The position numbers and the translations under genes were made by a program. A stretch of DNA of 64,000 bases from contig NC_010162.1 in NCBI RefSeq assembly GCF_000067165.1, positions 8,191,001-8,255,000 of the forward strand, in the 5' to 3' direction. The notes beneath the pieces were generated by a model. The model saw only the letters and a program-made list of their open reading frames with translations. It made no database searches and had not been told where the DNA came from. Below, piece by piece: positions 1 through 7,230 of the stretch (position 1 is its first letter; the number at the start of each line of letters is the position of its first letter). This DNA comes from Sorangium cellulosum So ce56 (GTDB taxonomy: Bacteria > Myxococcota_A > Polyangia > Polyangiales > Polyangiaceae).

Positions 1-1256
1 AGCAGGTGCTCGAGCGCCGGCGCCCCCTCCAGGCGCGCCGCGCCCTGGCTCCCCACGACGAGCTGCCGCGCCACGTTCCGGAGCTGGCGGATGTTCCCCG
101 GCCAGTCGTACCGCGCGAGCCGGGCCACCACGGACGCTGGCAACCACGGGGCGCCGTCGGGCCGCGGCGCGTCGAGCCGATGCGCGTCGCCCGAGACCGC
201 CAGCTCCTCGCGCAGGAAGTGAAGGAGCAGGCGCCCGAGATCGTCTCGGCGATCGCGGAGCGGAGGGAGCGCGATCTCATAACCGGCCAGGCGGTGGAGC
301 AGCGGCGCGCGAAAAGCCCCCTCGGCCACCTTGGCCTCCAGATCGGCGTCCGTGGCGGTGATCAGCCGAATGCGCGTCTTCTTCGGCTGCTGGGCGCCCA
401 CCGCCTGGATCTCGCCCGTCTCGAGGGCCCTGAGGAGCATCGCCTGCACGTCGGGCGGCGCCTCGCCGATCTCGTCGAGGAAGAGCGTCCCTCCCTCGGC
501 CGAGCCGAAGTAACCGGGACGGTCGCGCAGGGCGCCGGTATACGATCCGCGCTCGGCGCCGAAGAGCTCCGCGGCCGCCAGCAACGGAGGGATCGCCGCC
601 ATGTTGACGGCCACGAAGGGCTGATTGCGCCGGCTGCCGGCCTGGTGGATCGCCCTCGCGACGAGCTCCTTTCCCGTGCCCGTCTCGCCGCGGAGGAGCA
701 CCGCAGTTCCGAGGTCGGCGACGCGGCGGATATGCCACCGCGTCCGCTCCAGAAGGTCGCTATCGCCCACCAGGCCGAGGCGCTCCCCCGGCTCGCGCGG
801 GGACGGATCGACCATGTGGAGCAGCAGGACGACGCGACTGGCGAGCTCGATGACGACCCCCCGCGTCACCTCGCCGAGCGAGAAATCGCGGCTCCCCTCC
901 AGCGGGGCGCCATCCACCACGACGTGGGAGCCGCGCTCCGCCGCGTCCAGCCGGATCCGGTCGTCGGGCAGCGCGATGATGCGCAGGGGTTTGCGGCTCA
1001 GGTGGGTATCCCCGAGCGGCGCATCGCCGATCGCACCCGGTGGACCGAAGTACGGCTCCATTCGCGACAGCGCGACCGCATCGCGAAGCGCGAGGTCCGC
1101 GAGGACGGCGCGCTCACCGATGCGCTCGAGACGAGGATGGTAGAGGACGGACAGGGACGGAGCGAGGCGTGTGCATGCCCGCCGTGAGGGGCTCGTGTCG
1201 GGGTGCAGCGTCGTCGCGTTCGCGATCGTGGTGAGCCCTGTTCGCTCGGTCACCAT
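1..1256 (-). CDS. FHA-domain sigma-54-dependent activator (3' end outside window)
   Basis: Transcriptional activator that would use ATP hydrolysis to open sigma-54 RNA polymerase complexes. About 418 codons are visible from an ATG at 1256; the C-terminus, where the HTH should lie, runs off the left edge. A degenerate FHA-like region (about residues 75-150, with a LSRKPLRI strand) precedes the AAA+ domain. Walker A is GETGTGKE (190-197), Walker B is GTLFLDE (256-262), and the WPGNIRQL motif is at 385-392. The sigma-54 contact loop, normally GAFTGA, reads GSYTGA (237-242), and the arginine-finger region reads FRAPLLHRL. FHA activators of this kind usually respond to a phospho-Thr signal from Ser/Thr kinases, which fits the divergent kinase gene at 1454. 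A GTG one codon downstream is an alternative start. Confidence 0.9.
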   Translation of the reverse strand, partial: MVTERTGLTTIANATTLHPDTSPSRRACTRLAPSLSVLYHPRLERIGERAVLADLALRDAVALSRMEPYFGPPGAIGDAPLGDTHLSRKPLRIIALPDDRIRLDAAERGSHVVVDGAPLEGSRDFSLGEVTRGVVIELASRVVLLLHMVDPSPREPGERLGLVGDSDLLERTRWHIRRVADLGTAVLLRGETGTGKELVARAIHQAGSRRNQPFVAVNMAAIPPLLAAAELFGAERGSYTGALRDRPGYFGSAEGGTLFLDEIGEAPPDVQAMLLRALETGEIQAVGAQQPKKTRIRLITATDADLEAKVAEGAFRAPLLHRLAGYEIALPPLRDRRDDLGRLLLHFLREELAVSGDAHRLDAPRPDGAPWLPASVVARLARYDWPGNIRQLRNVARQLVVGSQGAARLEGAPALEHL

Positions 1257-1415
1257 GGGGTGGGAGGATACGCGCCCACCGAAAAGACTTGCAAGCTCAG
1301 CGGAGCCGGCGTTCGGCGCCTCCTGCCCATGCGCGACACGCACATTCGAACACACCGATCCGCTTTGGCGCCCCTCTGTGCCAACGTCGCCTGGGCGCGG
1401 ACACCGTAATGCCAG

Positions 1416-1445
1416 TTGACACGATGTGCGCTCGCGCGTACTAAT
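1416..1445 (+). promoter_or_regulatory. Sigma-70-type promoter for the kinase-receiver-cyclase gene
   Basis: A perfect TTGACA at 1416-1421 is followed after 17-18 bp by TACTAAT (1439-1445). The predicted +1 falls at or within a couple of bases of the GTG at 1454. An in-frame TAA at 1442-1444 rules out any earlier start, and no Shine-Dalgarno sequence is present, so the transcript is likely leaderless. The rest of the 197-bp divergent spacer (1257-1453) shows no other clear signal. Confidence 0.65.
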
Positions 1446-1453
1446 TTTCCTTT

Positions 1454-3406
1454 GTGAAGGGCCAAACGGTCGGCGGGAGATACGCGCTCCGGCGTGAGAT
1501 CGGCCGCGGCGGCATGGGCATCGTCTGGGAGGCCTTCGATCAGATGCTCCGCCGGCCGGTGGCGCTGAAGCGGATGATGCCCGAGAACGTCGTCTCATTC
1601 GACGCGAGGCGCAGCTTCGAGCAGGAGGCGACGACCGTCGCCCGTCTCCGTAACGAGCACATCGTCCAAGTGCACGACTACGGAATCGATGAGGGTTCTC
1701 CCTATCTCGTCATGGAGCTGCTCGAGGGCGAAGACCTCGAGAGCCGGCTCCGCCGCACGCGCCAGCTGCCGGCGGCGGCCGTGCTTTCATTGCTCCGGCA
1801 GCTCAGCTCGGGCCTCGAGGCGGCGAGCGCGGCAGGCATCGTCCACTGTGATCTCAAGCCCGCGAACATCTTCCTCGCCCGGGGCGCGTCCGGCGAGTCC
1901 GTGAAGATCCTCGACTTCGGGGTGGGGTGGCGGCTGTTCGATGCGCGTGACTGGAGCGGCACGCGCATCGGAACCCCCGCGTACATGAGCCCGGAGCAGG
2001 TCCGCGGCGCCGTTCCCCACCCCCTGGCCGATCTCTGGTCGCTCGGCGTCATCGCATACCGCGCGCTCACAGGCCGCTTTCCGTTCTCGACAGAAGATCT
2101 GGCAGGGCTCATCATCAGCATCTGCGCCGATCCGTTCCCGCCGCCGTCGTCGCTCGACGCCACCTTGCTCCCCGGGTTCGATCGATTCTTCGAGCGCGCG
2201 CTGGCAAAGGACCGGACCCGGAGATTCCAGTCGTCCCGCGAGCTCATCACGGCGTTCGCCGCGGTGTGCGACGCGGGGAGCAAGCCCGCCAAGATCCTCA
2301 TCGTCGACGACGAGCCCGACATGCAGCTCCTGCTGAAGATGCATTTTCGGCAGAACAAGAAGAGCTCCGCCTACGAGCTCATCTTCGCCGACAACGGCCA
2401 ACACGCCATCGAGGAGCTCCGGCGACACCCGGACATCGATGTCGTCGTCGCCGACATCAACATGCCGGTCATGGACGGGATCACCCTGCTCGAGCGCATC
2501 CCCGAGGTGAACCCGCTCGCGAGGACGGTGATCGTGTCCGCGTACGGCGACATGACCAACATCCGTCGCGCCATGAACCGTGGGGCGTTCGACTTCCTCT
2601 TCAAGCCGCTCGATTTCGCCGACCTCGAGACCACGCTGGAGAAGTCCCTCCGCTCCGCGGAGCAGCAGCGACAGAAAGCCCAGGCGAACGAGGAGAACGA
2701 TATCCTGCGGAAGTTCACGAACGCGGCCCTGGTGGAGCGGCTCCGGGCGCTCGGGCCCGCGGGCGCAGCCGCGAGCGAGGCGCTCGAGGCGACCGTCGCG
2801 TTCATCGATGTCTTCCGGTTCACCCGCGTGGCGCAGGAGAGGCCGCCCGCCGAGGCCACGCGGCTGCTCAACGCCAACTTCGAGGTGATCGTCCCGGAGC
2901 TCCTGGCGCAGGGAGGCATCGTGGACAAATTCATGGGCGACGCCGTCATGGCGGTGTTCCACGGGCCGGAGCACCTCGACCGGGCGCTCTCGGCATGCAT
3001 CGCCGTACGGGAGCAGCTCGCGACGGTCGCTCGGCGTACGGGGAACGATTCGCCTTACGCTCACGGGGTATGCGCGGGCGTCTCGACCGGCAGCGTCCTG
3101 GCGGCGGAGGTCGGCTCGCACGCGTGCGCGCGGCTCGGCTACACGGTGCTCGGGCAGGCCGTGAACGCCGCCTCCCACCTCGCGCGCGCAGCGCTGTCCG
3201 GGGAGATCCTCGTCGACGAGGCGGTCTGCCGGGCCGCCCGGCAGGAGTTCAAGTTCGAGAGCGCCGGCGCGCGGAGCATCTGGCCCAGGGGCGAATCGAC
3301 GACCGTCTACAGGGTGGCGGGGCGCGACGTGACGCGGCCGCTGCTCGAGGGGGAGCAGACGGTCCAGATCTCCCTGGAGACCAGGCCGGCGTTGGCGTCG
3401 CGCTGA
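1454..3406 (+). CDS. Ser/Thr protein kinase - receiver - class III cyclase fusion
   Basis: 650-aa signalling fusion starting with GTG. The N-terminal Hanks kinase has GRGGMG (17-22), the VALK lysine K39, catalytic HCD (131-133, so a non-RD kinase) and DFG (154-156), and looks active. A CheY-like receiver begins near residue 277 (KILIVDDEPD) with the acceptor Asp in ADINMP at about 334. A class III nucleotide cyclase homology domain covers about 440-620: the metal Asp residues are present (AFID near 451, and KFMGDAVMAVF), but the usual GDxVNxAxR signature reads GQAVNAASH, losing the Asp and the transition-state Arg. Cyclase activity is therefore doubtful. No membrane segment is visible, so it should be cytoplasmic. 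It diverges from an FHA-sigma-54 activator, a plausible phosphorylation partner. Confidence 0.9.
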   Translation: MKGQTVGGRYALRREIGRGGMGIVWEAFDQMLRRPVALKRMMPENVVSFDARRSFEQEATTVARLRNEHIVQVHDYGIDEGSPYLVMELLEGEDLESRLRRTRQLPAAAVLSLLRQLSSGLEAASAAGIVHCDLKPANIFLARGASGESVKILDFGVGWRLFDARDWSGTRIGTPAYMSPEQVRGAVPHPLADLWSLGVIAYRALTGRFPFSTEDLAGLIISICADPFPPPSSLDATLLPGFDRFFERALAKDRTRRFQSSRELITAFAAVCDAGSKPAKILIVDDEPDMQLLLKMHFRQNKKSSAYELIFADNGQHAIEELRRHPDIDVVVADINMPVMDGITLLERIPEVNPLARTVIVSAYGDMTNIRRAMNRGAFDFLFKPLDFADLETTLEKSLRSAEQQRQKAQANEENDILRKFTNAALVERLRALGPAGAAASEALEATVAFIDVFRFTRVAQERPPAEATRLLNANFEVIVPELLAQGGIVDKFMGDAVMAVFHGPEHLDRALSACIAVREQLATVARRTGNDSPYAHGVCAGVSTGSVLAAEVGSHACARLGYTVLGQAVNAASHLARAALSGEILVDEAVCRAARQEFKFESAGARSIWPRGESTTVYRVAGRDVTRPLLEGEQTVQISLETRPALASR

Positions 3407-3841
3407 CATCGTGTCGGCGGGCAGGGCGCCGCACGGCGCCGGCATGTCGGCCTGCGCGGCACCGGCACGGCGCCGAGGCCTCGGCCGGCACGCCCGCCGA
3501 CACGTCGGCCGACACGTCGGCCGGCAGGTTGCCGCACGCGCTCGACGGAACGCCCGCGGCCGCCGTCTCATCCCGGCCTGGAAACGCCCGCATCCCCGCA
3601 CGTCGGCCGGGCGGAGGACATGCACCCACGGCTGGTACGCGCCGTGCAATTCCTGTTCGCAGACGGTTCGGCTCCACCCCGAACGTCTTTCTTGACCGGA
3701 TCGAGCGGCTTGGAGCAGGCGATTCTTTCCAGCGAACGACGGCCCCTGAGAGCTCGCAGAGCACGCGATTCACCGGACCGCGCGCACCTGCTGCGACGCG
3801 CGAAGCGCCATTCAAAACCAGCACGCGAGGAAATAACGACG
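3407..3841. other. Intergenic region, repeat-bearing
   Basis: 435 bp between the kinase fusion and the small duplicated protein. The first 130 bp contain degenerate copies of a GGCCGACACGTC-like element. The second half is less GC-rich and ends in the ribosome binding site of the next gene (GAGGAAA near 3827-3833). I see no convincing gene, RNA or sigma-70 promoter. Confidence 0.5.
3496..3519. repeat. 12-bp tandem repeat, two perfect copies
   Basis: GCCGACACGTCG occurs twice in tandem and is followed by a partial copy (GCCGGCAG). Degenerate relatives lie upstream between 3440 and 3495. It sits 90 bp after the stop codon of the kinase fusion. Confidence 0.75.
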
Positions 3842-4378
3842 ATGCCCACAGAGACAACGAAATATCCGCCCGGCGTCCTGTCATTGCTTTATCACCTGAG
3901 GTACACGGGCCTCAGCGTGAACTCGGACAAGAACAAAGTGCTGAAGGACTTTCGCCTGAGCGCTACCGAGAAGAAGGTGTTCAACAAGTGCGGCGACATG
4001 GGGCACCCCGACGACGACTGCGTCGCGAACGTCCTCTACCTCACGAAGGATGAGGTCAACGAGAGACTCTTCAAGAACACGAGCGGCGAGGCGCCCGCCC
4101 CGTCGGCGAGCGGCGTGGCACGCAAGCCGGGTCTCCTGTCCTTCCTCTATCATCTCGTGCACACCGCGGAGGTCTACAATCGCTTCCACCCCGACGATGA
4201 AGCGCACAAGAGCGAATCCAGGAGCTCGCTGATGAGCGAGTTCAAGCTGAGCGAGCGGCAGAAGAAGAAGCTCGACAGCCACATCGCGAGAGGCCCGTCC
4301 GACGACGGTTCGCTCGAGGCCCTGCTGGATCTCGCCGTTCCCGAGCTCAATGGCGACGCCTGGTACAAGGCCTGGTGA
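3842..4378 (+). CDS. Small protein with an internal tandem duplication (LigA-like helical repeats?)
   Basis: 178 aa, with ATG at 3842 preceded by GAGGAAA. Two copies of one unit are visible: copy 1 (about 8-75) opens GVLSLLYHL and contains VLKDFRLSATEKKVF; copy 2 (about 98-170) opens GLLSFLYHL and contains LMSEFKLSERQKKKL. Each looks all-helical. The pattern of an acidic helix, then a phenylalanine-leucine turn, then an E-K helix recalls the small alpha subunit (LigA) of extradiol dioxygenases, but no catalytic beta subunit is nearby. That resemblance is from memory and weak. No signal peptide or membrane segment is visible. It is the first gene of the co-directional run reaching 12681. Function unknown. 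Confidence 0.8.
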   Translation: MPTETTKYPPGVLSLLYHLRYTGLSVNSDKNKVLKDFRLSATEKKVFNKCGDMGHPDDDCVANVLYLTKDEVNERLFKNTSGEAPAPSASGVARKPGLLSFLYHLVHTAEVYNRFHPDDEAHKSESRSSLMSEFKLSERQKKKLDSHIARGPSDDGSLEALLDLAVPELNGDAWYKAW

Positions 4379-4466
4379 GCGGGTAGCCTCGGGCGCTGCG
4401 CGAAGGCCGACCGCGGCGGTCGGTGGTCATCCGCGGGCAAGGCCCGGCAGGACGAGAGGTCGCTGC

Positions 4467-5552
4467 ATGATCGTTCGGTCGATGGAGAAGACGCTGGAGC
4501 TCGTCGAGCCTCATGTCCCGCCGGCGCTCGTGTCACCGCGAGATTGGCGCGCCTTCGGCCGCTGCGCCCCGGCCCTGCTGGACGCCGCCTCCGTCCTGAC
4601 CCTCGAATGTCATCTGGGGGCGACCGCTGCGCGGGTCGACCTTCTTGCCTGTATTCTGGCGGAAGGGAGAGAGGTCCTCGCGTCTCGGCTCCCGCGCTCG
4701 CGCCGCGAAGATCCGGTCGCCCCCGGCGGCGCTCCGCCGGCGGAGGGCGCCGATCCGCTCCGGGGCCCTCCAGGGCGTCTCCTCGCCGCGTGGACCACGC
4801 CCGGCACCCTCCTGTTCGAGCAGGTTCCCCTGCTCTGGTTCGAGTTCGATCAGCCGGCCGCGCGCCGTGGTCCTGTCGAGCCGTCCGTGCTCCTCTGCCT
4901 GGATCCGAGGCCCCTCACGAACCTGGAGGCCCCGGAGGCAGAGCGCGACTTCAGCCCGAGCGGCCGGCTCCGGCTCGTCGAGGCGGCCCTCTCCGTGCTC
5001 CTCGACGGGCCTGTCCCGGTGGCGACCCTGGCCGCGCTGCTCCGCTGTTTCACCCTGTTGCCGGACGGCGGCCACGCCGTTCATCTGTCCGTCATGAGCG
5101 CCAGGCAGCCTGTGACGCTCAAGCTCAACGTCTCGCTGCCGCGCGACCGGCTCGTCGGCTACCTGCTCGGGGTGGGCTGGCCGGGCAAACCCGGTGAGGT
5201 GGAGGAGCTGCTGGGAGCGTTGCGCGTCGATGACGAGCGCGTCACGATCGACGTCACCATCGGAGACAGCGTCGCTCCTCGGCTCGGGATCGAGCTCTTC
5301 GATCTCGCGACCCGGAGGCTGGACCCGGGCCGGAGCGCGACGCTCGAGCGGCTCTCGTCGCTCGGCCTCTGCACGCCCTCGCAGCGCGACGCGCTCACCG
5401 CGTGGCCCGGGTCCTCGCGCGAGCGCTGCCGGGAGGGCGAATGGCCGTCCCGCGTGCGCCGCTGGATCGACCTGAAGATCGTCCTCGGCCCGGATCGAGC
5501 TCTGTTGGCCAAAGCCTACCTTGGTGTCTTACGTTGCTTCTCCCTCGCCTGA
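4467..5552 (+). CDS. Uncharacterised 361-aa protein
   Basis: I chose the ATG at 4467 because GAGAGG lies 6-7 nt upstream; the frame stays open back into the previous gene, but earlier starts would overlap it. The protein has no signal peptide, membrane segment or recognisable catalytic motif. Landmarks are LLWFEFDQP near 130, LRCFTLLPDG near 195, GVGWPG near 238, PRLGIELF near 278 and LGLCTPSQRDALTAWPG near 315. The arrangement resembles conserved proteins of unknown function I have seen in other bacteria, but I cannot name a family. It lies 88 bp after the duplicated small protein and 37 bp before the cytochrome lipoprotein, so the three are probably co-transcribed. Confidence 0.8.
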   Translation: MIVRSMEKTLELVEPHVPPALVSPRDWRAFGRCAPALLDAASVLTLECHLGATAARVDLLACILAEGREVLASRLPRSRREDPVAPGGAPPAEGADPLRGPPGRLLAAWTTPGTLLFEQVPLLWFEFDQPAARRGPVEPSVLLCLDPRPLTNLEAPEAERDFSPSGRLRLVEAALSVLLDGPVPVATLAALLRCFTLLPDGGHAVHLSVMSARQPVTLKLNVSLPRDRLVGYLLGVGWPGKPGEVEELLGALRVDDERVTIDVTIGDSVAPRLGIELFDLATRRLDPGRSATLERLSSLGLCTPSQRDALTAWPGSSRERCREGEWPSRVRRWIDLKIVLGPDRALLAKAYLGVLRCFSLA

Positions 5553-5589
5553 GAACCGACACACACGCTGTACTCTGGAGCGTCGCACC

Positions 5590-7209
5590 ATGAAACGCCC
5601 TTCGTCCTCCATCTACAGATCGGCTTTGATGATCCTGGCGAGCGCGGCACACCTGTCGTGCACCGCGACAGCCCACCTGAAGAGGCCCTCTCCCCCGCCC
5701 TCCCCTCCCGAGAACACGGGCGCGTCCTCGCCGGTTGACGACGAGACATGCCGGACGGAGCTGTGGAGCAAGTTCCCGAGCTTCACCGACAAGCTGTGCT
5801 CGGCCCTCCCCCGAGACATCGATCCCGAGCTGCAAAAAAGCACCATAGGGAGGGGGGAATACGCAGAAGGCAACCGTCTATACGACATCCTGGCATGGCA
5901 GTCCTTCATCGCGATGGCATGGCCGGTGACCAAGGACGGCCGCGCGCGGCCTCGCCTTGCGGACGATGGCGCCCATGGGTGGGATACCTGGAAGACCAGT
6001 TACGACGTCTTCAAGCCGGGCGGAGGCGCACCCGACGCATGGAACCCTGCCGAGCAGCAGGCCAAGCGGAGCGCTCCGGACGCGAGCTTCCCGATCAATG
6101 CCTCCCGCACGCTACAGGACGACAGACAGGCCGATTCGTTCATCCTCTGGGACCAGAACGGCAACAAGGTGTATTACGAGGTGCTGTACAGCGAGCGTTT
6201 GTTCAAGTACCTCAACGACAACGCGCTGTACAGCATCGATGGACAGATCGCCTACAGCGCGGAATACTGCGCCACCCCCGAGGAGGACTGCACCAACCCC
6301 GACGCGCCCTGGGGCAACCCGCAGAACGCGGATCAGACGCCCTCGATCGCGCTCAAGCTCGCGTGGAAGCTGCTGGACGAGAGCGAGAGTCACCTCGAGG
6401 GGCGCTTCATCCTCCGGAAGGCGTACGTCCGCGCGGGCGCAGCCCCGTCGCTGCGGACGTTCGGCCTCGTGGGCGCGAACGTCATGATCAAGACGCTCTC
6501 GGCCAAGAAGCAATGGGTCTGGGCTGCGTTCGAGCACATCGACAACGTCGATGTCAACCCGCTCGAGACGCACAATGGCAAGCCGCTCAAGCCCTCATTC
6601 AACGATCCGGATTGCCCGCTGTGCCCCGTCAATGAGCCGCCGGATGAGCGCGTCTGGCCGCCCTCGGAGGGGCCGTGGGTCAGCCGCACGCAGGTGCACC
6701 GGCAGCAGCCGATCCGGGAGGACACAGCCGCCCTGAACAGCGAGGTCCAGGCGCAGCTCAAGAAGAACCGCTCTGCCCTGCAGTTCTACGAGCTCGTCGG
6801 CACGCAGTGGCCGACGGACGGCGGGGGCGAGCCGTCGCCGTCGGACAGGCTCCCCGACGCCGTCGCGAACGAGTCCGGCGGCCGGCCGTACCGACCTTAC
6901 CTCGTGAACACGGTCCTGGAGACATACATGCAGAAGGGCAACACGGTCGCTGCCGACGTGAACCGCGCTCTGCGCCCCGAGACGACCCGGATGTTCCACA
7001 CGTCGAGCTGCATGGGCTGCCACTCCGGCGCGCACATCGCCAGGGAAAGGTCGCAGGGCAAGATCACGTGGGGAGAGCGCGGCAGCGGTGATTTCTTGTG
7101 GAGCTATGCGACGAAGGCCAGGCCGAAGGCCGCCCCGGCGGGCGACAGGCAGGCCCATGGAATGACGAGCGCGGCCGAGGCCGACGCTCAGCCGAAGCAG
7201 CGGAAGTAG
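5590..7209 (+). CDS. c-type cytochrome lipoprotein, single heme site
   Basis: 539 aa, with ATG at 5590 preceded by CTGGAG. The N-terminus is a lipoprotein signal (MKRPSSSIYR, hydrophobic stretch, then lipobox-like HLSC with Cys24), followed by a Pro-rich linker, so it should be anchored on the periplasmic side of an envelope membrane. A long region with conserved-looking aromatic motifs (QSFIAMAWP near 108; WDTWKTSYDVF near 138) has no function I can name. One heme-attachment motif, CMGCH (474-478), lies in the C-terminal third, and a CPLC pair lies near residue 342. A single covalent heme suggests electron transfer or a redox sensor. Its stop is 21 bp before the giant kinase gene, which suggests a shared transcript. 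Confidence 0.8.
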   Translation: MKRPSSSIYRSALMILASAAHLSCTATAHLKRPSPPPSPPENTGASSPVDDETCRTELWSKFPSFTDKLCSALPRDIDPELQKSTIGRGEYAEGNRLYDILAWQSFIAMAWPVTKDGRARPRLADDGAHGWDTWKTSYDVFKPGGGAPDAWNPAEQQAKRSAPDASFPINASRTLQDDRQADSFILWDQNGNKVYYEVLYSERLFKYLNDNALYSIDGQIAYSAEYCATPEEDCTNPDAPWGNPQNADQTPSIALKLAWKLLDESESHLEGRFILRKAYVRAGAAPSLRTFGLVGANVMIKTLSAKKQWVWAAFEHIDNVDVNPLETHNGKPLKPSFNDPDCPLCPVNEPPDERVWPPSEGPWVSRTQVHRQQPIREDTAALNSEVQAQLKKNRSALQFYELVGTQWPTDGGGEPSPSDRLPDAVANESGGRPYRPYLVNTVLETYMQKGNTVAADVNRALRPETTRMFHTSSCMGCHSGAHIARERSQGKITWGERGSGDFLWSYATKARPKAAPAGDRQAHGMTSAAEADAQPKQRK

Positions 7210-7230
7210 CTGCACGCGAAGGGCGAGCTC

